Shown here: in pieces, positions 1-6,645 of the stretch | Layout: every line of letters starts with the position of its first letter | Numbering within the stretch: position 1 is the stretch's first letter | DNA from: Nitrospira sp. | Lineage (GTDB): Bacteria; Nitrospirota; JACRHL01 | Reading direction: 5' to 3' | Assembly: GCA_026994095.1 (NCBI GenBank) | Contig: JALWRU010000536.1 | Coordinates: 1 to 9,996 of the forward strand | Length of the DNA: 9,996 nt | Program-made: the position numbers and the translations under genes | The notes under the pieces: generated by a model | The model's database searches: none | What the model saw: the letters and a program-made list of their open reading frames with translations, nothing else | What the model was told of the DNA's origin: nothing

Positions 1-565
1 CGTAGCGACCCATGCGTGGCCCCAGAATGAGGATGGCGGGCAATGCCACCCAACCGCCCACTGCGTGCACCACCACCGACCCGGCAAAGTCGTGAAAACC
101 GGCCCCGGTGAACCCTTCCAGCCAGGCCTGCATGCCGCCGCGCTGACCCCAGGCCATGGACTCGAAAAAGGGGTAGACCAGCGCCACCACCAGCGCCGCC
201 GCCAGCACCTGTGGCCAGAAACGGGCCCGCTCGGCGATGCCGCCAGAGATAATCGCCGGGATGGCGGCCGCAAAGGCCAGCAAAAAGAAGAACCGCACCA
301 GCTCAATGCCGTTATCCGCCACCAGTTCCGAGGCGGGGGCAAAGAAGCCCATGCCGTAGGCCACCTGATAGCCGATGAACAGATAGACGATGGTACTCAC
401 CGACCAGTCGGACAGGATCTTGACCAGCGCATTGACCTGATTTTTGTACCGGACGGTGCCCACTTCAAGGAAGGCAAAACCGCCGTGCATGGCCAGCACC
501 ATCACGGCACCGAGCATCAAAAACAGGACATCTGCACCGCTCTGCAAGGCACTCACTGACTGCAT
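1..565 (-). CDS. amtB: Ammonium transporter, N-terminal part (cut by window edge)
   Basis: This is an Amt/Mep/Rh-family inner-membrane channel that carries ammonium/ammonia into the cell. Reading the minus strand from the ATG at 565-563 gives 188 codons open to the left edge, so the C-terminal half, including the second pore histidine, is missing. Residues about 11-28, 55-72, 92-110 and 118-134 are hydrophobic helices. Recognisable family pieces are the GGFAFLEVG stretch near 28-36, SGGIAERARF near 107-116, and DFAGSVVVHAVGGW at 159-172. In the last piece Asp159 and His167 match the conserved Asp and first twin-His of the E. coli AmtB pore by spacing. A GAGGGAG ribosome-binding site (571-577 complement) lies five bases before the start. 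No cleavable signal peptide is obvious. The gene diverges from the heme cluster. No GlnK (PII) gene is visible, but it could lie beyond the edge. The family call is firm; the exact Amt subtype is not determined. Confidence 0.93.
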   Translation of the reverse strand, partial: MQSVSALQSGADVLFLMLGAVMVLAMHGGFAFLEVGTVRYKNQVNALVKILSDWSVSTIVYLFIGYQVAYGMGFFAPASELVADNGIELVRFFFLLAFAAAIPAIISGGIAERARFWPQVLAAALVVALVYPFFESMAWGQRGGMQAWLEGFTGAGFHDFAGSVVVHAVGGWVALPAILILGPRMGRY

Positions 566-662
566 CGTCGCTCCCTCATGTGCAGGGTCATCGGCCCGCA
601 AGGGCGGTTGCGCCCATCAACTGCAACCAACCTTCTGCCTTGACCCCTTCCCGCCGGGCTTC

Positions 663-673
663 ATACACTGTAT
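663..673. repeat. Perfect short dyad ATACA-C-TGTAT, possible operator
   Basis: ATACACTGTAT is a perfect 5+1+5 inverted repeat in the divergent gap. Nine bases of it (663-671) recur as the reverse complement ACAGTGTAT at 783-791, about 30 bases before the ccsA start. The repetition on both sides of the gap suggests a protein-binding site. A 9-base match in a 255-base gap is not statistically compelling by itself. Confidence 0.35.
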
Positions 674-683
674 CGTTTACCGT

Positions 684-699
684 TTGGGGATGTCCCCAA
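684..699. repeat. Perfect 7+2+7 dyad TTGGGGA-TG-TCCCCAA, possible operator
   Basis: TTGGGGATGTCCCCAA is a perfect 7-base inverted repeat with a 2-base centre, beginning 10 bases after the neighbouring ATACACTGTAT dyad. The centre is too short for an RNA hairpin loop and no T tract follows, so a DNA-level operator for a dimeric regulator is more likely than a terminator. I do not recognise the site as that of a named regulator. Confidence 0.45.
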
Positions 700-820
700 G
701 CCCTCCTCTGGCGCGTTTTCATGCGCCTTGGGAGCAGTACCAACAATTCAGTACGGAACCTGACGGATTGGTTATTTTCGCCACAGTGTATGGAAGCCGT
801 AGGAAGACTCGCAAGGGGTC

Positions 821-1633
821 ATGAATATCCTTTGGCTTGAATTTGCCATGACGGCCTACCTGGTGGTGGCGGTTTTGTTCATGGTTTACCTGGGTTCCCG
901 CAGGGAGGTGCTGACCCGCGCCTGTCACTTGGGGACCATGGCCGGGTTTGCTTTCCACACGGTGGCGCTGGGGGTCCGCTGGTCCGAAGTGGGCAGCTTT
1001 CCGATCACCAACCAGTACGATGCGGCGTCGTTTTTTTCCTGGGTACTGGTGCTGGTGTTTCTGGCGCTGGAGTACCGTTACAAATCCCATGTGCTGGGGG
1101 CGTTCGTCGTCCCGCTGGCATTTTTGTCGGTGCTGTCCGCCGCCCTCTTGCGGGACCGGGTCACCTCCATCGACCCGAGCCTGCTGGGGGTCGGACTGAC
1201 CCTGCACACCTCGTTGATCCTGCTCGGCTCGGCGGCTTTCTGCCTGTCGTTTGTGGTGGCGGTCATGTACCTGATCCAGATGCGACTGCTCAAGAGCAAA
1301 CGGTTCAACAGCCTCTACCATCACCTGCCGCCGCTGGATGCCTGTGACGACATGATCGGCAAGGGCATCACCATCGGCTTTCCACTCATGACCCTGGGCA
1401 TCCTGTCCGGTGCCGTCGGCTCCAAGTTTGTGCTGGGCAGCTACTGGGACTGGTCGTCCAAACAGATCCTGTCAGCGGCCATCTGGGCCTTTTATCTGGT
1501 GATGGTGGTGGGCCGTTACTACTACGGTATGCGCGCCAAACGGGCGGCGTGGCTGGCCATCCTCGGCTTTGCCGGGGTGGTGATGAGTTTTGTCGGAATC
1601 GACATGCTGCTGGGGGAGGACCGTCACTATTAG
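821..1633 (+). CDS. ccsA: CcsA/HemX-family cytochrome c assembly membrane protein
   Basis: This 270-residue polytopic membrane protein belongs to the CcsA/CcmC/HemX superfamily, which handles heme for cytochrome c assembly. The HemX branch sits next to hemA and, in Bacillus, affects glutamyl-tRNA reductase level. About seven or eight hydrophobic segments are visible (near 8-24, 34-50, 68-83, 92-110, 126-152, 184-205, 216-232, 243-263). Family marks are HTVALGVRW with His46, PITNQYDAASFFSW at 61-74, LHTSLILLGSAAF with His129, the YLIQMRLLKSK loop at 150-160, and a near-C-terminal His269 where the family usually has a conserved histidine. The tryptophan motif, usually WxWDPKE, reads WDWSSKQ at 209-215, so Asp-Pro is lost. 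An AAGGGG ribosome-binding site lies just before the ATG. An in-frame ATG at 848 is a less likely start. hemA begins 69 bases later. The family is firm; whether the role is CcsA-like or HemX-like is open. Confidence 0.87.
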   Translation: MNILWLEFAMTAYLVVAVLFMVYLGSRREVLTRACHLGTMAGFAFHTVALGVRWSEVGSFPITNQYDAASFFSWVLVLVFLALEYRYKSHVLGAFVVPLAFLSVLSAALLRDRVTSIDPSLLGVGLTLHTSLILLGSAAFCLSFVVAVMYLIQMRLLKSKRFNSLYHHLPPLDACDDMIGKGITIGFPLMTLGILSGAVGSKFVLGSYWDWSSKQILSAAIWAFYLVMVVGRYYYGMRAKRAAWLAILGFAGVVMSFVGIDMLLGEDRHY

Positions 1634-1702
1634 CGCCCCGACCCCACCCGTTTTACCAGCCTGCTCGTTTATTTGCACCGACCTGCCGAAAAGACGAACG
1701 TT

Positions 1703-3040
1703 ATGATTCCTCTCGTGGTGGGTCTGTCCCATAAAACCGCGCCGGTGGACGTGCGCGAACAACTCGCTTTCAAGCCGACCGCGCTGGCGGACGTCTGTCG
1801 CCGCATTATCTCGGCAGACGGTGCGCCGGAGGCCATGGTGCTCTCCACCTGCAACCGGGTGGAGGTCTACGCAGTAGCCTCGTCACCAGACGAGGGCTTC
1901 AACCGCCTGTCACGCTTTTTGGCCGAGTGCGCCAACGGCTACGACCACCACAAGCTCAACCCCCACCTGTACCACTATCCGGGCAACGAGGCCATCGGCC
2001 ATATCTTCCGGGTGGCCTCCAGCCTCGACTCCATGGTGTTGGGGGAGCCGCAAATCTTAGGCCAGTTCAAGAACGCCTTTGATTCGGCCTTAACCGCCAA
2101 GAGCACCGGCACCATTCTGAACAAGATCGCCCAAAAGGCCATCTCGGTGGCCAAACGGGTGCGCACCGAAACCCGCATTGCCGAGAACGCCGTATCGGTC
2201 AGTTATGCCGCCGTTGAGTTGGCCCGCAAGGTGTTCAGCGACCTGTCGCAAAAACGGGTGATGTTACTGGGTGCCGGAGAGATGGCCGAGTTGGCCCTGC
2301 GTCACCTGATTAATGGCGGTGTACAGCAGGTGCTGGTCTCCACCCGCACCCTCGCTAACGCCGAGGCGCTGGTAGAGCAGTTCTGTACGGAGACCGAGAT
2401 CGACGCGCAGGCGGTCCCGTTTGAAGACTTTGCCGATACGCTGACCCAGGTGGATATTGTCATCTGCTCCACCGGCGCGCCGGAGCCGGTGATTTCAAGA
2501 CAGATGGCCGAGGCGGTGATCTCTGCCCGCAAGCACCAGCCGATCTTTATGGTCGACATCTCGGTGCCGCGCAACATCGCCCCGGATGTGAATCAGGTCA
2601 ACGACGTCTACCTGTACGACATCGACGACCTGCAGCAGGTGGTCGACGCCAATCTGGCCGAGCGGCAGGAGGAGGCTACCAAAGCCCTGTCGATCGTCGA
2701 GCAGGAGGTGGATACCACCGCCCGCTGGATCCGTTCCCTGGACGTGGTGCCCACCATCACGGCGCTACGCACCCATGCGGAGGCCATTGCCGCAGGAGAG
2801 ACCGTGCGGCTGCTGGGCAAACTGGGCCACCTGTCGGAAAAAGACCGCAAGCTGATCGAGGGGATAGGGCCGGCCATCGTCGCCAAACTGTTGCATCTGC
2901 CCCTGTCCAATCTGCGGCGAGAGGCCCAGAACGACAACGATCAGCAGATGGTTGATGTGACCCGGCGGCTGTTCTCGTTGACAGATGACGAACGCCCGAC
3001 CAGCACCCGCGAGCGGGGCAAAAAAACCACCGAATCGTGA
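1703..3040 (+). CDS. hemA: Glutamyl-tRNA reductase
   Basis: HemA reduces the glutamate on glutamyl-tRNA(Glu) to glutamate-1-semialdehyde with NADPH, the first committed step of C5-pathway tetrapyrrole synthesis, in the cytoplasm. The 445-residue protein opens with the family signature GLSHKTAPVDVRE (7-19). It has the catalytic cysteine in STCNRVEVY (Cys50), a conserved His100 before FRVASSLDSMVLGEPQILGQ (102-121), and a Rossmann NADPH site at LLGAGEMAELAL (188-199). The C-terminal dimerisation helices follow, with a short Lys/Arg-rich tail. The ATG at 1703 is preferred because MIPLVVGLSHKTAP is where family members normally begin; a TTG at 1673 would add ten unlikely residues. The ribosome-binding site is weak (AAAGACGA). 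HemA is commonly the controlled step of the pathway through protein stability and heme feedback; nothing in the DNA here shows how. It uses GSA made for HemL, which is not in the window. Confidence 0.98.
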   Translation: MIPLVVGLSHKTAPVDVREQLAFKPTALADVCRRIISADGAPEAMVLSTCNRVEVYAVASSPDEGFNRLSRFLAECANGYDHHKLNPHLYHYPGNEAIGHIFRVASSLDSMVLGEPQILGQFKNAFDSALTAKSTGTILNKIAQKAISVAKRVRTETRIAENAVSVSYAAVELARKVFSDLSQKRVMLLGAGEMAELALRHLINGGVQQVLVSTRTLANAEALVEQFCTETEIDAQAVPFEDFADTLTQVDIVICSTGAPEPVISRQMAEAVISARKHQPIFMVDISVPRNIAPDVNQVNDVYLYDIDDLQQVVDANLAERQEEATKALSIVEQEVDTTARWIRSLDVVPTITALRTHAEAIAAGETVRLLGKLGHLSEKDRKLIEGIGPAIVAKLLHLPLSNLRREAQNDNDQQMVDVTRRLFSLTDDERPTSTRERGKKTTES

Positions 3041-3047
3041 GCCTTGG

Positions 3048-3063
3048 TGGGCCGCTTGGCCCA
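3048..3063 (+). other. Small GC-rich hairpin just after hemA
   Basis: TGGGCC-GCTT-GGCCCA forms a perfect 6-base stem with a 4-base loop, eight bases after the hemA stop. No run of T follows, so it does not fit an intrinsic terminator. It could protect the hemA mRNA 3' end, slow polymerase, or be incidental. Its place before a likely hemC promoter would suit uncoupling of hemA from the downstream genes. Confidence 0.4.
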
Positions 3064-3076
3064 TACTAGTGGGTGG

Positions 3077-3105
3077 TTGAAGGCCTGCCACATGACCCAC
3101 ATAAC
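3077..3105 (+). promoter_or_regulatory. Candidate sigma-70 promoter for hemC
   Basis: In the 102-base hemA-hemC gap, TTGAAG (3077-3082) and CATAAC (3100-3105) match the -35 and -10 consensus at four of six positions each with an ideal 17-base spacer. Transcription would begin near 3112 and give a leader of about 30 bases containing the hemC ribosome-binding site. It would allow hemC onwards to be expressed apart from hemA. This rests on pattern matching only. Confidence 0.42.
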
Positions 3106-3128
3106 ATTGTCTGGTGTGTAAAACAGTG

Positions 3129-3133
3129 AAGGA
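3129..3133 (+). promoter_or_regulatory. hemC ribosome-binding site
   Basis: AAGGA lies nine bases before the ATG at 3143 and fixes that start. It is one of the clearer Shine-Dalgarno sites in the cluster, whereas the next gene depends on overlap with hemC. Confidence 0.7.
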
Positions 3134-3142
3134 TAATCGTCC

Positions 3143-4096
3143 ATGACCGAGACAGCAGAGTTGGTGATCGCCAGCCGGGGCAGCAAATTGGCCCTGTGGC
3201 AGGCCCATTGGGTACAGTCGGAGATTGAAACCCACTTCCCGCACCTGACCGTTCGGCTCAATATCATCAAGACCACCGGTGACAAAATTACCGATGTGGC
3301 GCTGGCGCAGGTGGGCGGCAAAGGGCTGTTTGTCAAAGAGATCGAAGAGGCACTGCTGGATGGCCGTGCCGATCTGGCGGTCCACAGCATGAAGGACGTG
3401 CCGTCCGAACTGCCCGAAGGGCTGGAGCTATCGGCCACCACCCTCAGGGAAGACCATCGGGACGCCTTCTTGAGCGTCAATTTTGCCAGCATCGACGACC
3501 TGCCCCAGGGTGCGCGGGTGGGCAGTAGCTCCCTGCGCCGACAGGCCCAGTTGTTGGCCCATCGGCCCGATCTGCTGATCCACCCCCTGCGTGGCAATGT
3601 GGACACCCGTATTCAAAAACTCAAGGACGGCGAGTACGACGCCATCATTCTGGCCGCCGCCGGGGTGCGTCGGCTGGGCTGGCAGGAGCAGGTGCGCCAG
3701 TACATCGACCCGGCCCTGTCGCTACCGGCCATCGGTCAGGGTGCGCTGGGTATTGAAACCCGCATTGGCGACAGTCGCATGGCCGAGATCGTCGCCCACT
3801 TCAACCATACGGACACCGCCGATGCAGTGGACGCCGAGCGGGCGCTGCTGGCACGGCTGGAGGGTGGTTGTCAGGTGCCCATCGCGGCCTTGGCCACGAT
3901 TGAGGGGGACGGCCAGCTACACCTGACCGGGCTGGTGGCCGAGGTGGACGGCAGCCACGTCATTCGGCGCGAGTGTCGCGGCCCCCGCAGCGAGGCCCGC
4001 AATCTGGGCATCGCACTGGCGGATGAACTGCTGGCAGCCGGTGGCAAGGCCATTTTAGATGCGCTCTACAATCCGGACGAGACCACAGGCGGGTGA
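3143..4096 (+). CDS. hemC: Hydroxymethylbilane synthase (porphobilinogen deaminase)
   Basis: HemC polymerises four porphobilinogens into the linear tetrapyrrole hydroxymethylbilane, using a covalently bound dipyrromethane primer. The 317-residue protein is of normal length. Visible landmarks are ASRGSKLALWQ (10-20), KGLFVKEIEEALL (60-72), and the catalytic aspartate in VHSMKDVPSELPEG (Asp85). The arginine pair that holds cofactor and substrate carboxylates is in VGSSSLRRQAQL (Arg132, Arg133), with LRGNVDTR at 149-156 and LPAIGQGALGIE at 194-205. The cofactor-attaching cysteine is Cys243 in LEGGCQVPIAA. All key residues are present, so the enzyme should be active. The ATG has a good AAGGA site. 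The stop codon overlaps the GTG start of cobA-hemD, so HemC is probably made in step with the enzyme that must close its unstable product. Confidence 0.98.
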   Translation: MTETAELVIASRGSKLALWQAHWVQSEIETHFPHLTVRLNIIKTTGDKITDVALAQVGGKGLFVKEIEEALLDGRADLAVHSMKDVPSELPEGLELSATTLREDHRDAFLSVNFASIDDLPQGARVGSSSLRRQAQLLAHRPDLLIHPLRGNVDTRIQKLKDGEYDAIILAAAGVRRLGWQEQVRQYIDPALSLPAIGQGALGIETRIGDSRMAEIVAHFNHTDTADAVDAERALLARLEGGCQVPIAALATIEGDGQLHLTGLVAEVDGSHVIRRECRGPRSEARNLGIALADELLAAGGKAILDALYNPDETTGG

Positions 4097-5670
4097 ATCC
4101 GCCAACCGCATCCGCCCCCGGTACGGTCTCGTTGATCGGTGCAGGGCCGGGTGACCCCGGCCTGATGACCGTCAAGGGGCTGGCCCGCCTGAAGGCGGCG
4201 CAGGTGGTGATTTACGACCGCCTGGCCAACCCGGAGCTGCTGGATAGTCTGGCCCCCGGTGTGCTGCGCATCGACGTGGGCAAACGCCACGGCAACGACC
4301 GCGACCACAAGGGCAGCCACAGCCAGCAGGCCATCAACCAACTCTTGGTCGAACACGCCTTAGGCGGTGCCCGAGTGGCCCGTTTGAAGGGCGGCGACCC
4401 GTTTATTTTCGGGCGCGGTGGTGAAGAGGCCCAGGCGCTGGCCGCAGCAGGCATCCCCTTTGAGGTGGTGCCCGGCGTGACCGCCGCCACCGCCGTGGCC
4501 GCTTACGCCGGGATTCCGCTGACCCAGCGCGGCATCAATACCACCGTCACCTTTGTCACCGGGCAGGAAGACCCGAACAAGGCCGAGACCTCCATCCACT
4601 GGCAGGAGTTGGGGCGAGCCGACGGGACGCTGGTGTTTTTTATGGGGGTGCGCTCCCTGCCCACCATCGTCGAAAAGTTGATCGCCGGAGGCCGCGCTGC
4701 CGATACCCCGTCGGCCATCATCCAGTGGGGCACCCACCCCCATCAACGCACCGTGACGGCGCCCCTGTCCGAGTTGCCGCAACAGGCGGCAGGGATCACC
4801 CCACCGGCGCTGATCGTGGTGGGCCGTGTGGTCACCCTGCGCCAGCAGATCGACTGGTTTGAGCAGCGGCCCCTGTTCGGCAAACGCATTCTGACCACCC
4901 GCAGCGTAGCCCAGCAGGGCCAACTGGCCGAGCGGTTGCGGGACATGGGCGGCCATGTGATCTGCGCGCCCACCCTGCAACTGGTGCCGCCAGAAGATTT
5001 TTCGGCGCTGGACGCGGCCATCGATGCACTCGGCTCCATCGACTGGCTGGTGCTCACCAGCGGCAACGGCGTAGACGCCTTTTTTGCCCGGCTACGGGCG
5101 CAGAATCGTGACAGTCGGGCGCTTGCGGGCCTACAGGTGGCGGTAGTGGGACGGCAGAGCGCCAAGGCCCTGTCGGCCCACGGTATCACCGCCGACCTGA
5201 TTCCGGCGGATGCCCACGGCGAAGGGCTGGCCGCCGCCCTCATGGCGATCGGTGTGGACGGCAAGACCGTGCTGCTGGCACAGGCCGAGAACGCCCGCCC
5301 GGTGCTGGCTAACTCGCTTACGCAGGCCGGGGCGACGGTCAAGACGGTGATCAGCTACCGCTCCATCGTGCCCGACCGCAGCCTGCTACCGGCGGAGTTG
5401 CTGGCCGACGACACCCGCGTGGACTACGCCACCTTTACCAGCGGGGCCACCGTCAACCACCTGCAACAGCTGCTGGGGCAGGACCGTTTTATGGCGTTAT
5501 TGAGCCACGCCCGCATCGCCTCCATCGGCCCGGTCACCAGTCGTGCCATTGAACAGGCGGGGCTAAGTGTGCATATTCAGCCCCATCACCCCAGTGTGGC
5601 CGCCTTGGCTGAAGCCGTGGCTGCCGACGCTGGAGGCACCGATATTTCTACTCAGGAGAACCCCCTGTGA
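4093..5670 (+). CDS. cobA-hemD: Fused uroporphyrinogen-III C-methyltransferase / uroporphyrinogen-III synthase
   Basis: This 525-residue protein carries two enzymes. The N-terminal part (about 10-255) is a SUMT/CobA methyltransferase that uses S-adenosylmethionine to turn uroporphyrinogen III into precorrin-2. It shows VSLIGAGPGDPGLMTVKG (12-29), VIYDRLANPELL (39-50), RLKGGDPFIFGRGGEE (97-112), PGVTAATAVAAYAGIPLT (127-144) and FFMGVRSL (182-189). After a short linker, residues about 261-515 are a HemD uroporphyrinogen-III synthase. It shows GKRILTTR (263-270), DWLVLTSGNGVDAFF (317-331), VAVVGRQSAKAL (349-360), GKTVLLAQAENARPVL (390-405) and TFTSGATVNHL (447-457). HemD closes and inverts ring D; CobA can draw the product away to siroheme, cobalamin or heme d1. 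The start is the GTG overlapping the hemC stop; there is no clear Shine-Dalgarno site, so coupling is likely. Such fusions are known in Desulfobacterota and Clostridia. Family calls are firm. Confidence 0.96.
   Translation: MNPPTASAPGTVSLIGAGPGDPGLMTVKGLARLKAAQVVIYDRLANPELLDSLAPGVLRIDVGKRHGNDRDHKGSHSQQAINQLLVEHALGGARVARLKGGDPFIFGRGGEEAQALAAAGIPFEVVPGVTAATAVAAYAGIPLTQRGINTTVTFVTGQEDPNKAETSIHWQELGRADGTLVFFMGVRSLPTIVEKLIAGGRAADTPSAIIQWGTHPHQRTVTAPLSELPQQAAGITPPALIVVGRVVTLRQQIDWFEQRPLFGKRILTTRSVAQQGQLAERLRDMGGHVICAPTLQLVPPEDFSALDAAIDALGSIDWLVLTSGNGVDAFFARLRAQNRDSRALAGLQVAVVGRQSAKALSAHGITADLIPADAHGEGLAAALMAIGVDGKTVLLAQAENARPVLANSLTQAGATVKTVISYRSIVPDRSLLPAELLADDTRVDYATFTSGATVNHLQQLLGQDRFMALLSHARIASIGPVTSRAIEQAGLSVHIQPHHPSVAALAEAVAADAGGTDISTQENPL
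5654..5658 (+). promoter_or_regulatory. hemB ribosome-binding site inside cobA-hemD
   Basis: AGGAG lies eight bases before the GTG at 5667 and supports that start over later codons. It sits within the last codons of cobA-hemD, so hemB can initiate both independently and by coupling from the overlapping stop. Confidence 0.75.
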
Positions 5671-6635
5671 AGCTGATCCACCGACCCCGACGGCTGCGCC
5701 GCACCGAAACCCTCAGGCGCATGGTGCGGGAGACCCGCTTAAGCCCCGACGACCTGATCCTGCCCCTGTTTATCGTGCCCGGTGAAGGGGTACAGCGGGA
5801 GGTCAGCTCCATGCCGGGGGTGTTCCAGCAGTCGGTGGACCAGATTGTCACCGAGTGCCAGTCGGTGCATGGTTTGGGGATCCCGGCGGTGATCCTGTTT
5901 GGGGTGCCCGACGATAAAGACGCCACCGGCAGCGGTGCCTGCGACGACAGCGGTCTGGTACAACAGGCCGTGACTGCCATCAAGGCGGCGGTGCCGGGGC
6001 TGACCGTCATCACCGACGTGTGCCTGTGTGAATACACCGACCACGGCCATTGCGGGGTGATTGAAAACGGTGAAGTGGCCAACGATGCGACGGTTGAGGT
6101 GCTGGTACAGGAGGCCCTCTCCCACGCCCGCGCCGGGGCTGACATTATTGCCCCGTCCGACATGATGGACGGGCGGGTGGCGGCCATTCGGGCCGGGCTG
6201 GACGGGGCCGGATTCGACCACATCCCCATCATGGCCTACTCGTCCAAATTCTCCTCCGCCTACTACGGCCCGTTCCGTGAGGCGGCTGAATCGACCCCCC
6301 AATTTGGCGACCGACGCGGTTATCAGATGGACCCGGCCAACGCCCGCGAAGCGGTACGCGAATCGCTGCTGGATCTGGACGAAGGGGCCGACATCCTTAT
6401 GGTCAAACCGGCGCTGCCCTATCTGGACATTCTGCACGCCATCCGTGAGCGGGTGGATGTACCGCTGGCGGCCTACAACGTGTCGGGCGAATACGCTATG
6501 GTCAAGGCCGCCGACCGGGCGGGCTGGATCGACGGCGAACGGGTGATGATGGAGACCCTGTTATCCATCCGCCGGGCCGGAGCTGACATGATCCTCACCT
6601 ATTTTGCCAAGGACGCGGCCCGCCTGCTGGGCTGA
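5667..6635 (+). CDS. hemB: Delta-aminolevulinic acid dehydratase (porphobilinogen synthase), zinc type
   Basis: HemB condenses two 5-aminolevulinate molecules to porphobilinogen in the cytoplasm, normally as an octamer. The 322-residue protein is full length. The two Schiff-base lysines are Lys194 in AYSSKFSSAYYGPFR and Lys247 in ILMVKPALPYLDIL. The metal site reads DVCLCEYTDHGHCG at 117-130, with Cys119, Cys121 and Cys129, the three-cysteine zinc form rather than the Asp-rich magnesium form. Other family blocks are LILPLFIVPG (30-39), APSDMMDGRV (162-171) and YNVSGEYAMVKAA (270-282). The GTG start overlaps the cobA-hemD stop (GTGA) and has a strong AGGAG site. In reaction order HemB acts before HemC, although its gene lies after it. 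The chemistry is firm; metal preference is inferred from the cysteines. Confidence 0.98.
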   Translation: MKLIHRPRRLRRTETLRRMVRETRLSPDDLILPLFIVPGEGVQREVSSMPGVFQQSVDQIVTECQSVHGLGIPAVILFGVPDDKDATGSGACDDSGLVQQAVTAIKAAVPGLTVITDVCLCEYTDHGHCGVIENGEVANDATVEVLVQEALSHARAGADIIAPSDMMDGRVAAIRAGLDGAGFDHIPIMAYSSKFSSAYYGPFREAAESTPQFGDRRGYQMDPANAREAVRESLLDLDEGADILMVKPALPYLDILHAIRERVDVPLAAYNVSGEYAMVKAADRAGWIDGERVMMETLLSIRRAGADMILTYFAKDAARLLG

Positions 6636-6645
6636 CCTGCTGCCG

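Larger units (their letters stand above)
566..820. promoter_or_regulatory. Divergent amtB / ccsA intergenic region
   Basis: These 255 bases separate two divergent genes, so they must hold both promoters or the ends of both leaders. There is no convincing small gene: the open frames crossing it lack ribosome-binding sites and resemble no family I know. I looked for a sigma-54 element (GG, ten bases, GC) on the amtB side, as expected for NtrC-controlled amt genes, and found no acceptable match. No sigma-70 pair scored well on either side. The notable structure is a pair of neighbouring dyads at 663-673 and 684-699, and a partial copy of the first at 783-791. A direct repeat CAGTAC occurs at 735-740 and 749-754. 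A regulatory role follows from position only. Confidence 0.6.

Noticed and set aside
65..559. Plus-strand open frame of 164 codons at the left edge
   Set aside because: It is antisense to the amtB reading frame, which shows clear Amt motifs and a proper ribosome-binding site. The plus-strand translation is low-complexity His/Gly/Gln-rich, as expected from a GC-rich shadow frame.
600..720. Sigma-54 promoter for amtB
   Set aside because: No GG-N10-GC element of acceptable quality was found on the minus strand; the nearest candidates had 11 or 13 bases between the doublets.
719..1324. Minus-strand open frame of 201 codons across the ccsA 5' half and the divergent gap
   Set aside because: Its composition is rich in Gln, Arg and His with no recognisable domain, and it is opposite a well-supported membrane protein gene.
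3019..3027. Seven-A run near the 3' end of hemA, followed by a hairpin, resembling a -1 frameshift site
   Set aside because: The AAAAAAC heptamer is out of phase with the hemA codons, the site is only a few codons from the natural stop, and the hairpin lies beyond that stop. Programmed frameshifting is not supported.
3048..3063. Intrinsic terminator after hemA
   Set aside because: The stem is good but is followed by TACTAGTGGG rather than a T run, so it was reported only as a hairpin.
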